A stretch of DNA of 64,000 nucleotides from Subdoligranulum variabile. GTDB lineage: Bacteria > Bacillota > Clostridia > Oscillospirales > Ruminococcaceae. This document shows positions 24,774 to 32,786 of this stretch, piece by piece (the first letter of the stretch is position 1; each line of letters starts with the position of its first letter). A model generated the notes under the pieces. It saw only the letters and a program-made list of their open reading frames with translations. It was not told the origin of the DNA and made no database searches. Made by a program: the position numbers and the translations under genes. The stretch is from NCBI GenBank assembly GCA_004554775.1, contig SFKI01000003.1:124001-188000 (forward strand), read 5' to 3'.

Positions 24774-25648
24774 TCGGCTGCGGCCAGCGTGGCGCTGGCA
24801 AAGGTCAGGGTATAGTCGATCTCATGCGGGGTGCTCATGGCAACGGTGTCGGCGGTCACGGCCAGGGCAGTGTCCAGCGCGGCAACGGGGATTTCAAAGG
24901 TCGAGTTGCCCTCAGTGTTGATGGGCAGGTATTTTTCGCCGTCGATGAGCATGTAGTCGTAGTTGGGGCTGCTCCACACAATGGTGGCGGTCATCGCGCC
25001 GTCGGCAACAGTCAGCGTGGCAGGACTTTCCACGGTGGCCCGGCCGCTGCCGCCTTCCAGCGTTACGGCGCAGGTGTAGCTGCCGTCCGCAGGGGCTTCG
25101 GCAGCGGTCTCATCGGCAGGCTCGGCGTTGGCTACACTGACAGTGTGGTCGTACCAGGTGCCCTTGGTGCCCAGGATGGCAAGCTGGAAGTCGGTATCCA
25201 CAGCCGCCACCGGGATGTCAAACCCGTACACTTCCTCGCTGGTGCCGTCGCTGTAGGTCACAGTATCGGTGGTGGGTTGCAGCCAGTCGGCCTCGTGGTC
25301 GGCAGCGTCGGCTGCCATGCCCAGATACAGGTTGACGATCTTTTTCGATTGCAGGCTGACGTGCATCGTCATCTGGCCGTCCGCCACCGTCAGCGTGCCT
25401 TTCCCGTCACAGGATTCATTCGCGTGGAACATACTGCTGTCAGTGTTGAAATCGGCCGTGTAGACGCCGTCCGGCAGGGCGGCTTCGGCTGCGGGGGTCT
25501 CGCTCTCGCTTTCCGCTGCGGGGGCAGTCTCAACGGTGGAAGCCGCCTCGCTTGCGCTTTCGCTGGCCGGGACGGCAGATTCCGCCGCGCCGCAGCCTGC
25601 CAGCAGCAAGGCTGCAAGTGTGATAGATACGATTTGAAGTTTCTTCAT
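24770..25648 (-). CDS. Surface lipoprotein with two related beta-rich domains
   Basis: A 292-aa lipoprotein (lipobox LLAGC, Cys19) with a Ser/Glu/Ala-rich linker to about residue 70, then two related modules. Each starts with DG-(V/S)-YT, has LTVADG(Q/A)M, and ends with a F-x-IPVAA-x-D strand. The pattern recalls NEAT-like or similar beta-sandwich domains that bind tetrapyrroles at the surface of Gram-positives, but I cannot confirm the family. Its place between cbiK and the BtuF-like gene suggests handing a cobalt or tetrapyrrole ligand to the importer; that is inference. Confidence 0.75.
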   Translation of the reverse strand: MKKLQIVSITLAALLLAGCGAAESAVPASESASEAASTVETAPAAESESETPAAEAALPDGVYTADFNTDSSMFHANESCDGKGTLTVADGQMTMHVSLQSKKIVNLYLGMAADAADHEADWLQPTTDTVTYSDGTSEEVYGFDIPVAAVDTDFQLAILGTKGTWYDHTVSVANAEPADETAAEAPADGSYTCAVTLEGGSGRATVESPATLTVADGAMTATIVWSSPNYDYMLIDGEKYLPINTEGNSTFEIPVAALDTALAVTADTVAMSTPHEIDYTLTFASATLAAAE

Positions 25649-25687
25649 GGTTACTTTCCCACCTTATATAAATATAAAATCAAAAAA

Positions 25688-25713
25688 CTGCCCGAAGGCT
25701 CCCCCTCGGGCAG
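25688..25713 (-). terminator. Terminator between cbiK and the rest of the operon
   Basis: On the minus strand an 8-bp stem (CTGCCCGA / TCGGGCAG) is followed directly by six T residues (25687-25682). It lies 14 bases after the cbiK stop, so it should lower transcription of the downstream genes relative to cbiK. Confidence 0.75.
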
Positions 25714-25726
25714 AATGTTGCAGAAA

Positions 25727-26977
25727 TCAGCCGTTCAGGGCATCCATGGCGGCCTGAGTGTGGTCAACGTAGATCTGCTGGATGGCAGCGATCTCGCCCA
25801 GACCTGCGATCTCGGTATCGACGCTGTCAAAGCAGCCGGCAGCCTTGAACTGGCTCAGCCAGGAATCATCGTCCGCACCGGCCATATCGTTGTTGGCATG
25901 GTCACCGGCAACGACCATCAGCGGGCGCAGCACGACCTTGGTGTAACCGGCTTCCTTGACCTTCTCGATAACAGCCTCGCAGGCGGTGTCCTCGGGCTCA
26001 CCCTCGACGGTGCCGATGAACACATTGTCGTAACCCAGGGTCTGCATGGTGGTCTGCATCTGGCTGTAGCTGATCTTGGCGGTGTGGGATGTGCCGTGGC
26101 CCATGAACACAAAGGCGGTGCCATCGGCAGCGGCAGCAGCGGCATCTTCGTAACCTGCGATCTTGACGGCTTCGGCGGTGATGGCGGTGGCTACGGCTTC
26201 CTTATCCGTATTGATGACAGTGGCATCCTCGCCAACTTCACCCAGCAAGGGCTCTGCGATAGAAACACTCTCGAACTGATCCTTGTACGCGTCGATGGCT
26301 TCGCACATCTCGTCGTACTCCGCGCCGTGCATCAGGTGGGTGGGCTGCACGACCAGATTTTTGACATCGTTGGCAACTGCGCGGTCAAGGGCCTGCTGCA
26401 TGTTGTCGATCTTCTCGCCGTCACGGGCCTGAACGTGGTTGATGATGATCTGCGCGGTGAAAGCGCGGCGGACAGACCAATCGGGGTTGGCAGCCTGCAA
26501 GGCATCCTCGATGCCCTTGATGTCAGCTGCGCGGCTGTCGTTGAAAGAGGTACCAAAGCTGACGACCAGCAGTTCATTTTCGCCGATGTCATCCTGGTTG
26601 CGGGGGTCGTCCTTGCTGGCATCGCCGGTGTCGCGGCCAAAGTACTCGGGGTCGGCGTTTTCACCCTCGACCAGATCTTTCTGGGCGTCGGTCAAGGCAT
26701 CCCAGGCAGCCTTGGCGGCTTTGCACTGGGCGTCGGTGTCGTCGGTGCGCTCCTGCACATAGATGGCGTCGATCAGGTCGGCGCAGTTCTTTGCGGCCTC
26801 TTCGTCTGCATCTCCTTCTTCGGCATCCTCTGCGGTGCTTTCAGTCTCGCTGACGGCGGTGCTTTCTTCTACGCTGCCAGAAGAAGCGGCGGCGCTGCCG
26901 CAGCCAGCCAGCAGAGCGGTGGACAGGGCCAGGGCAGCTGCCATGGCGGCGGACTTTTTCCAGTTGATTCTTCTCAT
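25727..26977 (-). CDS. cbiK: CbiK, lipoprotein-anchored sirohydrochlorin cobaltochelatase
   Basis: A 416-aa protein. Residues 1-26 are a lipoprotein signal (lipobox LLAGC, Cys26). Residues 27-130 are an acidic linker with a segment (AAWDALTDAQKDLV) like the AYxALTxxQKxLV motif of Firmicute surface proteins. Residues about 135-416 are CbiK: LVVSFGTSFNDSR, QPTHLMHGAEYDE (His214), AEPLL (Glu242) and GHGTSHTA (His294, His298), matching the His/Glu/His metal ligands of Salmonella CbiK. The enzyme inserts cobalt into sirohydrochlorin, but here it is predicted outside the membrane. First gene after the riboswitch; AAGGAAG precedes the ATG at 26977. Confidence 0.93.
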   Translation of the reverse strand: MRRINWKKSAAMAAALALSTALLAGCGSAAASSGSVEESTAVSETESTAEDAEEGDADEEAAKNCADLIDAIYVQERTDDTDAQCKAAKAAWDALTDAQKDLVEGENADPEYFGRDTGDASKDDPRNQDDIGENELLVVSFGTSFNDSRAADIKGIEDALQAANPDWSVRRAFTAQIIINHVQARDGEKIDNMQQALDRAVANDVKNLVVQPTHLMHGAEYDEMCEAIDAYKDQFESVSIAEPLLGEVGEDATVINTDKEAVATAITAEAVKIAGYEDAAAAAADGTAFVFMGHGTSHTAKISYSQMQTTMQTLGYDNVFIGTVEGEPEDTACEAVIEKVKEAGYTKVVLRPLMVVAGDHANNDMAGADDDSWLSQFKAAGCFDSVDTEIAGLGEIAAIQQIYVDHTQAAMDALNG

Positions 26978-27062
26978 GTGTCTGCTTCCTTTCCTTATGT
27001 GACTGGCGGGCGGTACAGGCAGCGAACGCAGCGGCAGACACCCAAATAAGCCCATTAAAAAA

Positions 27063-27103
27063 CGAGGCCTTTTGCGTGCAGAATGGCAACACAAAAGACC
27101 CCG
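27063..27103 (-). terminator. Riboswitch-controlled terminator
   Basis: On the minus strand a 17-bp stem with G-U pairs (CGGGGTCTTTTGTGTTG / GCACGCAAAAGGCCTCG) is followed by six T residues (27062-27057). It lies between the cobalamin aptamer and cbiK, and is the expected off-state terminator. Confidence 0.85.
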
Positions 27104-27177
27104 TACTTTCAGCAGGTTCTTTACGGTACAACCAATTCCTCGTGATCTGGGGCTGTTTGCCCCCGTACCCGGCAGCG

Positions 27178-27358
27178 GGCAGGTTTCCTGGCTGAAAGAT
27201 CAACGCCCACCGCCGCCTTCCCGGGCAAATGCCCAGTGACCGGTGCAAAAGCACCCTGGCGGCAGGCTCCCTTATCACAGTGACGAGATCGTGCGGGATT
27301 TGCACCCGCTTCCCTTTTACCCTTTCCTGCACAAAACCGTGCAAAAAGGCACCTGCTG
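27178..27358 (-). promoter_or_regulatory. Cobalamin riboswitch
   Basis: Read on the minus strand, the leader has the conserved core of the cobalamin aptamer: GGGAA, then GGTGCAAATCC, then ACGATCTCGTCACTGTG, GTCACTGG, and the 3' B12 box AGCCAGGAAACCTGCC (about 27193-27178). P1 can form between GCAGGT (27356-27351) and ACCTGC (27184-27179). Downstream, ACCTGCTG (27117-27110) is fully complementary to the 5' P1 strand CAGCAGGT (27358-27351), giving an alternative 8-bp pairing. It should lower expression of the operon when cobalamin is plentiful. Confidence 0.93.
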
Positions 27359-27381
27359 TCGTATTCAGTTTTACGGTGGTA

Positions 27382-27410
27382 AGTATAACACAAAGCGTGG
27401 CGAAACGCAA
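27382..27410 (-). promoter_or_regulatory. Promoter of the cobalamin operon
   Basis: Minus strand: TTGCGT (27410-27405), 17-bp spacer, TATACT (27387-27382). Transcription would start near 27375, just before the riboswitch. It is divergent from the MarR promoter 60 bp away. Confidence 0.75.
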
Positions 27411-27468
27411 GAGGGACGCGCAAAGCGCAGGCACTTCTATTATAAAGAAAAACATTCGCTCAAAGGCA

Positions 27469-27497
27469 TTGAAATTGTGCTCGTGTTTTCATATAAT
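27469..27497 (+). promoter_or_regulatory. Promoter of the marR-MATE operon
   Basis: TTGAAA (27469-27474), 17-bp spacer, TATAAT (27492-27497). The -10 overlaps the left arm of the operator described next. Confidence 0.8.
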
Positions 27498-27525
27498 TGC
27501 TTGTGGTAATTATCAAAAGCAATTA
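27494..27525 (+). promoter_or_regulatory. Probable MarR operator
   Basis: A perfect 9-bp inverted repeat, TAATTGCTT (27494-27502) and AAGCAATTA (27517-27525), overlaps the -10 and the start site. Binding of the MarR protein encoded 13 bases downstream would block transcription, the usual autorepression layout. Confidence 0.75.
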
Positions 27526-27537
27526 CAAGGAGTCGTC

Positions 27538-27990
27538 ATGACCACAAGAAACATCAAACATTTGCTGGATGCCTTTTACCAGGCAAAGCGGGTGCGGGAA
27601 CTGATGCCCGCTTTGCCGAAAGGCGTTACCCCGGCGTTCATCCACTATCTGGATACCATCGCAGCCTTGCAGCAGCAGGGCATGCGGGTGAAAGTGTCCG
27701 ATATCAGCGATGCACTGCACATTCCCCGCCCCGGCGTGACCCGTACCGTCAAAGACATGGTGGATGGCGGCTACCTGGAAAAAGCTGCCTCGGAAGAGGA
27801 CGGCCGCGTGACCTATCTGACAATCACCGAAAAAGGCCGCATGCTCTCGCAGGTTTTTGACAGCGCGTTTTTTGCCCAGCTTACGCCGCTGCTAGCCGAT
27901 GTTTCGGACGAGGACGCAGCCACTACCATACGTACCATCGAGAAAGTTTATCAAGTCATGTCCGAAAGGAGAATTCATTTTGAGCAGTGA
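27538..27990 (+). CDS. MarR family transcriptional regulator
   Basis: A 150-aa MarR-type winged-helix repressor. The DNA-binding part (residues about 40-100) shows KVSDISDALHIPRPGVTRTVKDMVDGGYLEK followed by the wing EEDGRVTYLTITEKGR. AAGGAG precedes the ATG at 27538; the longer upstream frame runs antisense to the riboswitch and is not coding. It overlaps the MATE gene by 11 nt and probably represses it until a toxic compound binds. Confidence 0.92.
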   Translation: MTTRNIKHLLDAFYQAKRVRELMPALPKGVTPAFIHYLDTIAALQQQGMRVKVSDISDALHIPRPGVTRTVKDMVDGGYLEKAASEEDGRVTYLTITEKGRMLSQVFDSAFFAQLTPLLADVSDEDAATTIRTIEKVYQVMSERRIHFEQ

Positions 27991-29335
27991 TAAAAACAAT
28001 TTTACCGAGGGCAACATCTTAAGAAAGCTATCTCTTTTCATGCTTCCGGTGCTGGGGGCACTAATTTTGCAGGCTGCGTACGGCGCGGTCGATCTGCTGG
28101 TCGTCGGGCGGTTCGGCTCCACGGCGGGCCTGTCGGCGGTTTCAACGGGCAGCCAGCTGATGAACCTTGTCACCTTTATGGTCACGCAGCTGGCCATGGG
28201 TGCCACCGTGCTGATTGCGCGCTACCTCGGCGAAAAAAAGCCTGAGCGCATCGGCGCGGTGCTGGGCGGCGCGACCGTGGTGTTTGCCATCCTGGCCACC
28301 GTGCTGTTTGTGCTGCTGGTGTTTTTTGCGCACCCGATCGCGGTGCTGATGCAGGCCCCCAGCGAGGCGCTTGGGCTGACCACCCATTATGTGCGCATCT
28401 GCGGCATGGGCATTTTCTTCATTGTAGCGTACAATATGCTAGCAGCCATCTTTCGCGGCCTGGGCGACAGCAAATCGCCTTTGCTGTTTGTGCTGGTGGC
28501 CTGCCTGATCAACATTGCGGGCGACCTGCTTTTTGTAGCCGGGTTTAAGATGGACGCCGCCGGGGCTGCCATCGCCACCATCATGGCGCAGGCAGTCAGC
28601 GTTGTGCTGGCTATTGTCATCCTGCTGAAAAAAGACCTGCCGTTCACGCTGAAGAAATCAGATTTCCGCCTGAATCCGCAGTGCCGCAAGTTCTTGCAGG
28701 TCGGCTTGCCGCTGGCCTTGCAGGAAGTGCTCACCCAGGCATCCTTTCTGGCGCTCTGCGCGTTCGTCAACCGGCTGGGGCTGACGGCTTCCTCCGGCTA
28801 CGGCGTTGCCAGCAAGATCGTCAGCTTCGCCATGTTGATCCCCAGTGCACTGATGCAGTCGATGGCGTCCTTTGTGGCGCAGAACGTAGGTGCCAGCAAG
28901 CCCAAGCGCGCCAAGCAGGCCATGTTTACCGGCATGGGCATCGGGCTGGTCTTTGGCTGCGCGGTGTTTGCGCTGGTGATGCTGAAAGGCGATGTGCTGG
29001 CCGGTATCTTCTCCACCGACGCCGAAGTGGTGCAGAAGGGCTTTGAATACCTGAAAGGCTTTGCCCCCGAAACGATTTTGACGGCCATTCTGTTCAGCAT
29101 GCTGGGCTACTTCAACGGCAATAATAAGACGGTCTTTGTCATGATCCAGGGCCTTGTGCAGACACTGCTGGTCCGCCTGCCGATGTCTTACCTCATGAGC
29201 ATCCAGCCCAACGCCAGCCTGACCAAGATCGGCCTGGCTGCCCCTGTTTCCACCCTGGTGGGCGTGCTGCTGAATACAGCATTTTACCTGTATTTCACCC
29301 ACAGCCAGCAAAAAGAGCTGCAAAAGGCCGCGTAA
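27980..29335 (+). CDS. MATE family efflux transporter
   Basis: A 451-aa polytopic membrane antiporter of the MATE/MatE family, about 12 helices in two six-helix halves. Typical segments are LPVLGALILQAAYGAVDLLVVGRFG, the early GATVLIARYLG and the second-half LPLALQEVLTQASFLAL. The start is TTG at 27980, eight bases after AAAGGAG; no ATG gives a normal N-terminus. Translational coupling with marR is likely. Substrates are drugs or other cationic toxins by family; none is shown here. Confidence 0.92.
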   Translation: MSSDKNNFTEGNILRKLSLFMLPVLGALILQAAYGAVDLLVVGRFGSTAGLSAVSTGSQLMNLVTFMVTQLAMGATVLIARYLGEKKPERIGAVLGGATVVFAILATVLFVLLVFFAHPIAVLMQAPSEALGLTTHYVRICGMGIFFIVAYNMLAAIFRGLGDSKSPLLFVLVACLINIAGDLLFVAGFKMDAAGAAIATIMAQAVSVVLAIVILLKKDLPFTLKKSDFRLNPQCRKFLQVGLPLALQEVLTQASFLALCAFVNRLGLTASSGYGVASKIVSFAMLIPSALMQSMASFVAQNVGASKPKRAKQAMFTGMGIGLVFGCAVFALVMLKGDVLAGIFSTDAEVVQKGFEYLKGFAPETILTAILFSMLGYFNGNNKTVFVMIQGLVQTLLVRLPMSYLMSIQPNASLTKIGLAAPVSTLVGVLLNTAFYLYFTHSQQKELQKAA

Positions 29336-29367
29336 CCTACATAGTTACAGCACGCACCGCAGACGGA

Positions 29368-29386
29368 CCAAAGATTTCCGCTTTGG
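29368..29386 (+). terminator. Weak terminator after the MATE gene
   Basis: A 6-bp stem CCAAAG / CTTTGG with a 7-nt loop, then a short T-run (AAGTTTTAT). Low strength; it may end the MATE transcript. Confidence 0.4.
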
Positions 29387-29447
29387 AAGTTTTATGCTGT
29401 CAAGTTTCATAAGGCCGCAGCCTCCCTCCTGTTTCGGCTTGCAGTTC

Positions 29448-32198
29448 TCATTTTTTCAGTATAGCAGTGCCTAGTTCCATGCCGCTCTGGCCAAAATAAA
29501 ACCGCAGGAAGAACTCGTCTCCGGTGTTCAGCGCGGGCAAGCTGACGGTAAAATCGCACCAGTCTGTCTGAGTGCCGGTGATGGTTATGGTTTTCAGGAA
29601 CGCACGGCCTGCGAACACCGATACCGGGATCTGGGCCAGCGGGCTGTTGCCCTGCATGGCACGGCAGCGCAGGTGCAGGGTGTAGCTGCCGCCCTCGGCT
29701 GCCGTTACGCGGAACGCCGTCGTACGGCGGTAGCCGTTGTCGATGGCTGCAATGTCGATGGCTGTGCCGTCGCGCAGCGTCAAGGGTAAAATGTTTTGTG
29801 CCGCCTGCTGCATGTCCTGCTCAGCCATTGCCTCCAGTTGGTCATCCAGTGCGCTCGTACGGCCGATACTGCGGCGGAAAGCGGGTGTTTGCAGCAAAAA
29901 GCGGCAGATGTTCGCCGCGCTGCGCTGCAATTCGCCCCGCGTCAGGCGGCCCTCCGCCAATGCGGCGGCCAAATCGTCCCCGCCGGAGTTATGCTCCGGG
30001 TCGGCCACGACCATAAAAACATCATTCTGGGCGCGGACCATGGCGGCCACATGCTTGGTGTTGCCATCGCCGCCGCGGTCATTGCCCTCGGCCCACCAGT
30101 CACTCATCACAAGGCCGGTGTAACCCCACTGACCACGAAGAATCGTCGTGACAAGGTCATAATTGCTTGCCGTCCAGTAGCCGTTCAGCGGGTTGTAGGA
30201 CGTCATGATCGAGCGGGCATGCCCCTCCTTGACAGCGATCTCAAAACCGCGCAGGTAGATTTCCCGCAAAGCGCGTTCCGATACGACAGACTCCACAAAG
30301 TGGCGGCGATGCTCCTGGTTGTTGGCGGCAAAGTGCTTGATCGTCCCGGTCACGCCCCAACGGTGCAGCCCGCGCAGCTGGGCGCAGGCCATCTTTCCGG
30401 TCAAAAGCGGATCCTCGGAGAAATACTCGAAATTGCGTCCATTCAGCGGATGGCGGTGGATGTTGATGCCGGGGCCCAGCAGCGTGTCCACATGGTTTTT
30501 GCGGAGTTCCAGCCCTTCCATCGAGTAGAGTTCCTCACTCAATTCCTCGTTGAATGTCGCAGCTAGGCAGGTGCCATTGGGCATGGCGAAGGCAACCGTG
30601 CCGCAGTCCATGCGGATACCGCTGGGGCCGTCGGAACAACAGGCCGCAAGCAGACCGTAGTGCTGCAAAGCATCGCTGACACCGCCGATGGCCCCCGCCG
30701 TACCCGGCGTGACGCGCGGGGAGTTCATCCCCTCGCCCCGGACGATCGTGCAAAGCTCGTCGTCGCTGAACTGTGCGACAAAATCAGCCATGTCCGCCGT
30801 GCCGTCGGCTACATCCTGCAGGCGGATGCCCTTGTCCCCGGTCTGGGGGCGCTCTTTTGACAGTCGGGCCGCGCGGCGGGTCTCGGGCAGTTCAGCCTCG
30901 GTGGGAACAGGCTCCCATGCAGGGGAACCGTCCGCACCGGGGCGCAGCCGTTCAAAAGCCGCGGCGGGTGCAGCGGCGGATTCCAGCTGCTCCACCACCA
31001 TCAGCGGCAGCGTGACCGTAAAGGCCGCCACAGAATGGCGCACATCGGTACCGAGACTGAAAACATAGTCACCGGCTTCCAGCACAAAGGCCGACTTGTA
31101 CCCGGTAGCGCCGCTGTCATCATAGCTGGCAAAATTGCGCCACGGCGCAGTCAGCGCCAAAGTCTGGCTCTTGCCGGGGGCCAGTGTTTTGGTCTTGGCA
31201 AAGGCGCACAGCACCTTGGCGGGCTTGCCCAGAAGCCCCTGCGGCGCGGTGCAATACAGCTGCACGACCTCCTTGCCGGGGCAGGTGCCGATATTTTTGA
31301 CCGTGGCAAAGGCTGTGATACCATCGGCGTTCTCGTCCGCACTCAACAGCTGTACATCAAATTTCGTGTAGGAAAGTCCGAAGCCAAAAGGATACAGCAC
31401 CTTTTCCGGCGCAAATGTTTCAAAGTAGCGGTAGCCGACATAGATATCCTCGGCATAGAAATTGCGGTCGTCCGCACCGTAGTGGTCAGCAGCAGGGTAA
31501 TCTGCCGGGGTACGGGCAATCGTATCGGGCAGTTTGCCGCTGGGGCTGACCGTGCCGTTCAGCACATCCAGCACGCCGCGGCATCCCTCCTGCCCGCCCT
31601 GCCAGATGTAGGCCACCGCGCCGGGGTTGTACCGCGCGACCCACTGCATATCAAGGATGTTGCCAACGTTGAGCAGCACAACAGATTGATTGAAATAGCG
31701 GCATACCAGCGCCAGCATATTTTCTTCGCCCTCGGTCAGCAGAAAACTGCCGGGGGTGTTTGTGTTGTCTTGGTCCTCGCCCGCTGTGCGGCCGATGACG
31801 ATAAACGCCGTGTCGGCGCGCTGGGCGGCAGCACGGACGAATTCTTCGTCCAGCGGCATTTCCGGCTGAAACCACGGCTCCTGCGCCCAGCCGGTGCCCA
31901 TCTCGTAGGGGTGGTCCGCCAGCCATGCAGCATAGCGGGCCTGCACCTCGGCATCCAGCCGATAGCCGCCGTCACCGCCCAGTATCTCCGGCAGATTCTG
32001 CACATGGGTCACGTTGACCAGTCCACCGGACCCGGTGCCGCTTTTATAGTAGTGAAATTGCGCGTACCCAAACAAGGCCGCCCTGCCGCCGGGAGCCAGC
32101 GGTAAGACAGCCTCATTTTTCAGCAGGACAACACCCTCCGCCACAGCCTGACGAGCCAGCGCCGCATAGCGGGACATTTCCAACATTGTATTTTTCAT
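29448..32198 (-). CDS. Glycoside hydrolase family 3 beta-glucosidase-like enzyme, permuted domains
   Basis: A 916-aa cytosolic (no signal peptide) GH3 enzyme. The order is permuted: residues about 1-240 are the GH3 C-terminal alpha/beta domain (EGVVLLKNEAVLPL, YKSGTGSGG), about 260-390 a fibronectin-III-like domain, and about 450-800 the (beta/alpha) barrel with LLGPGINIHRHPLNGRNFEYFSEDP and the nucleophile D700 in VMSDWWAEG. A further C-terminal module follows. Permuted GH3 enzymes are known in rumen and gut Clostridia. The expected activity is removal of terminal beta-glucosyl units, but xylosidase cannot be excluded. Monocistronic. Confidence 0.92.
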   Translation of the reverse strand: MKNTMLEMSRYAALARQAVAEGVVLLKNEAVLPLAPGGRAALFGYAQFHYYKSGTGSGGLVNVTHVQNLPEILGGDGGYRLDAEVQARYAAWLADHPYEMGTGWAQEPWFQPEMPLDEEFVRAAAQRADTAFIVIGRTAGEDQDNTNTPGSFLLTEGEENMLALVCRYFNQSVVLLNVGNILDMQWVARYNPGAVAYIWQGGQEGCRGVLDVLNGTVSPSGKLPDTIARTPADYPAADHYGADDRNFYAEDIYVGYRYFETFAPEKVLYPFGFGLSYTKFDVQLLSADENADGITAFATVKNIGTCPGKEVVQLYCTAPQGLLGKPAKVLCAFAKTKTLAPGKSQTLALTAPWRNFASYDDSGATGYKSAFVLEAGDYVFSLGTDVRHSVAAFTVTLPLMVVEQLESAAAPAAAFERLRPGADGSPAWEPVPTEAELPETRRAARLSKERPQTGDKGIRLQDVADGTADMADFVAQFSDDELCTIVRGEGMNSPRVTPGTAGAIGGVSDALQHYGLLAACCSDGPSGIRMDCGTVAFAMPNGTCLAATFNEELSEELYSMEGLELRKNHVDTLLGPGINIHRHPLNGRNFEYFSEDPLLTGKMACAQLRGLHRWGVTGTIKHFAANNQEHRRHFVESVVSERALREIYLRGFEIAVKEGHARSIMTSYNPLNGYWTASNYDLVTTILRGQWGYTGLVMSDWWAEGNDRGGDGNTKHVAAMVRAQNDVFMVVADPEHNSGGDDLAAALAEGRLTRGELQRSAANICRFLLQTPAFRRSIGRTSALDDQLEAMAEQDMQQAAQNILPLTLRDGTAIDIAAIDNGYRRTTAFRVTAAEGGSYTLHLRCRAMQGNSPLAQIPVSVFAGRAFLKTITITGTQTDWCDFTVSLPALNTGDEFFLRFYFGQSGMELGTAILKK

Positions 32199-32485
32199 AA
32201 TACTGAAACTCCGATTTCAATGGATTGCAAATTTCAACGCCACACTCCTTATGATACAGGATTTTCAGAATTTAGCAAGGGGGGGTAACGCGGAATGTTT
32301 TGCGGGAAATTTTCAAATCAGGTCGATGCCTTTCGACGCAGCTTTCTTACTGCTGTTTGAATTGTGTCTCCTCTGAAAGATGGAAGAGCAAATTATCCTA
32401 CCGCAGAACAGCGTGCCTGTACTGGTCCAAGCTGGCTGACCGCTCCTATTTTTACCTGCCAACTCCGCAAAATTTATTTACAAAA

Positions 32486-32522
32486 GCGCCCGGACGGTTG
32501 AAAAATTCAGCCGTCCGGGCGC
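32486..32522. terminator. Strong hairpin, possible terminator
   Basis: A perfect 12-bp GC-rich stem (GCGCCCGGACGG / CCGTCCGGGCGC) with a 13-nt AT-rich loop. The minus-strand side is followed by TTTTGTAAATAAATTTT, consistent with a terminator of minus-strand transcripts. Confidence 0.6.
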
Positions 32523-32599
32523 GGTCATTTTGCCGTTTTGGGGTCATTTTGGGGTCAAAGTTACCAGAATGTTACCACTTTTGCCATAATGTAGAAAAA

Positions 32600-32630
32600 A
32601 GCTCGTTGAAACTTGTCGTTTCAACGAGCT
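32600..32630. terminator. Terminator hairpin near the element end
   Basis: A perfect 13-bp stem (AGCTCGTTGAAAC / GTTTCAACGAGCT) with a 5-nt loop, flanked by AAAAAA and TTTTGTTG, so it can act on both strands. It would end the recombinase operon. Confidence 0.75.
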
Positions 32631-32786
32631 TTTGTTGTCACGCTTGGCCGTTTTTACTGCCGTTTTGGCCAAGGAAAAGGAATCTGTTTTTTCCTGGAAA
32701 GAGCAAGAACATATTATCCGAAAATGTTTGCCTCATAAAAAGGCCGAAACCACAAGCAGTTCCTTCTGCTCGAGATCCCGGAGGAA

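Larger units (their letters stand above)
32199..32786. other. Junction region between chromosome and mobile element
   Basis: About 590 bases with no supported gene. The left part holds the GH3 upstream sequence. Two strong hairpins (32486-32522 and 32600-32630) lie in the middle. GGGGTCATTTT is repeated in tandem around 32539-32563. The stretch 32631-32786 directly after the recombinase operon is the likeliest home of the element end (att site), but with one end only I cannot mark the crossover. Confidence 0.5.
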
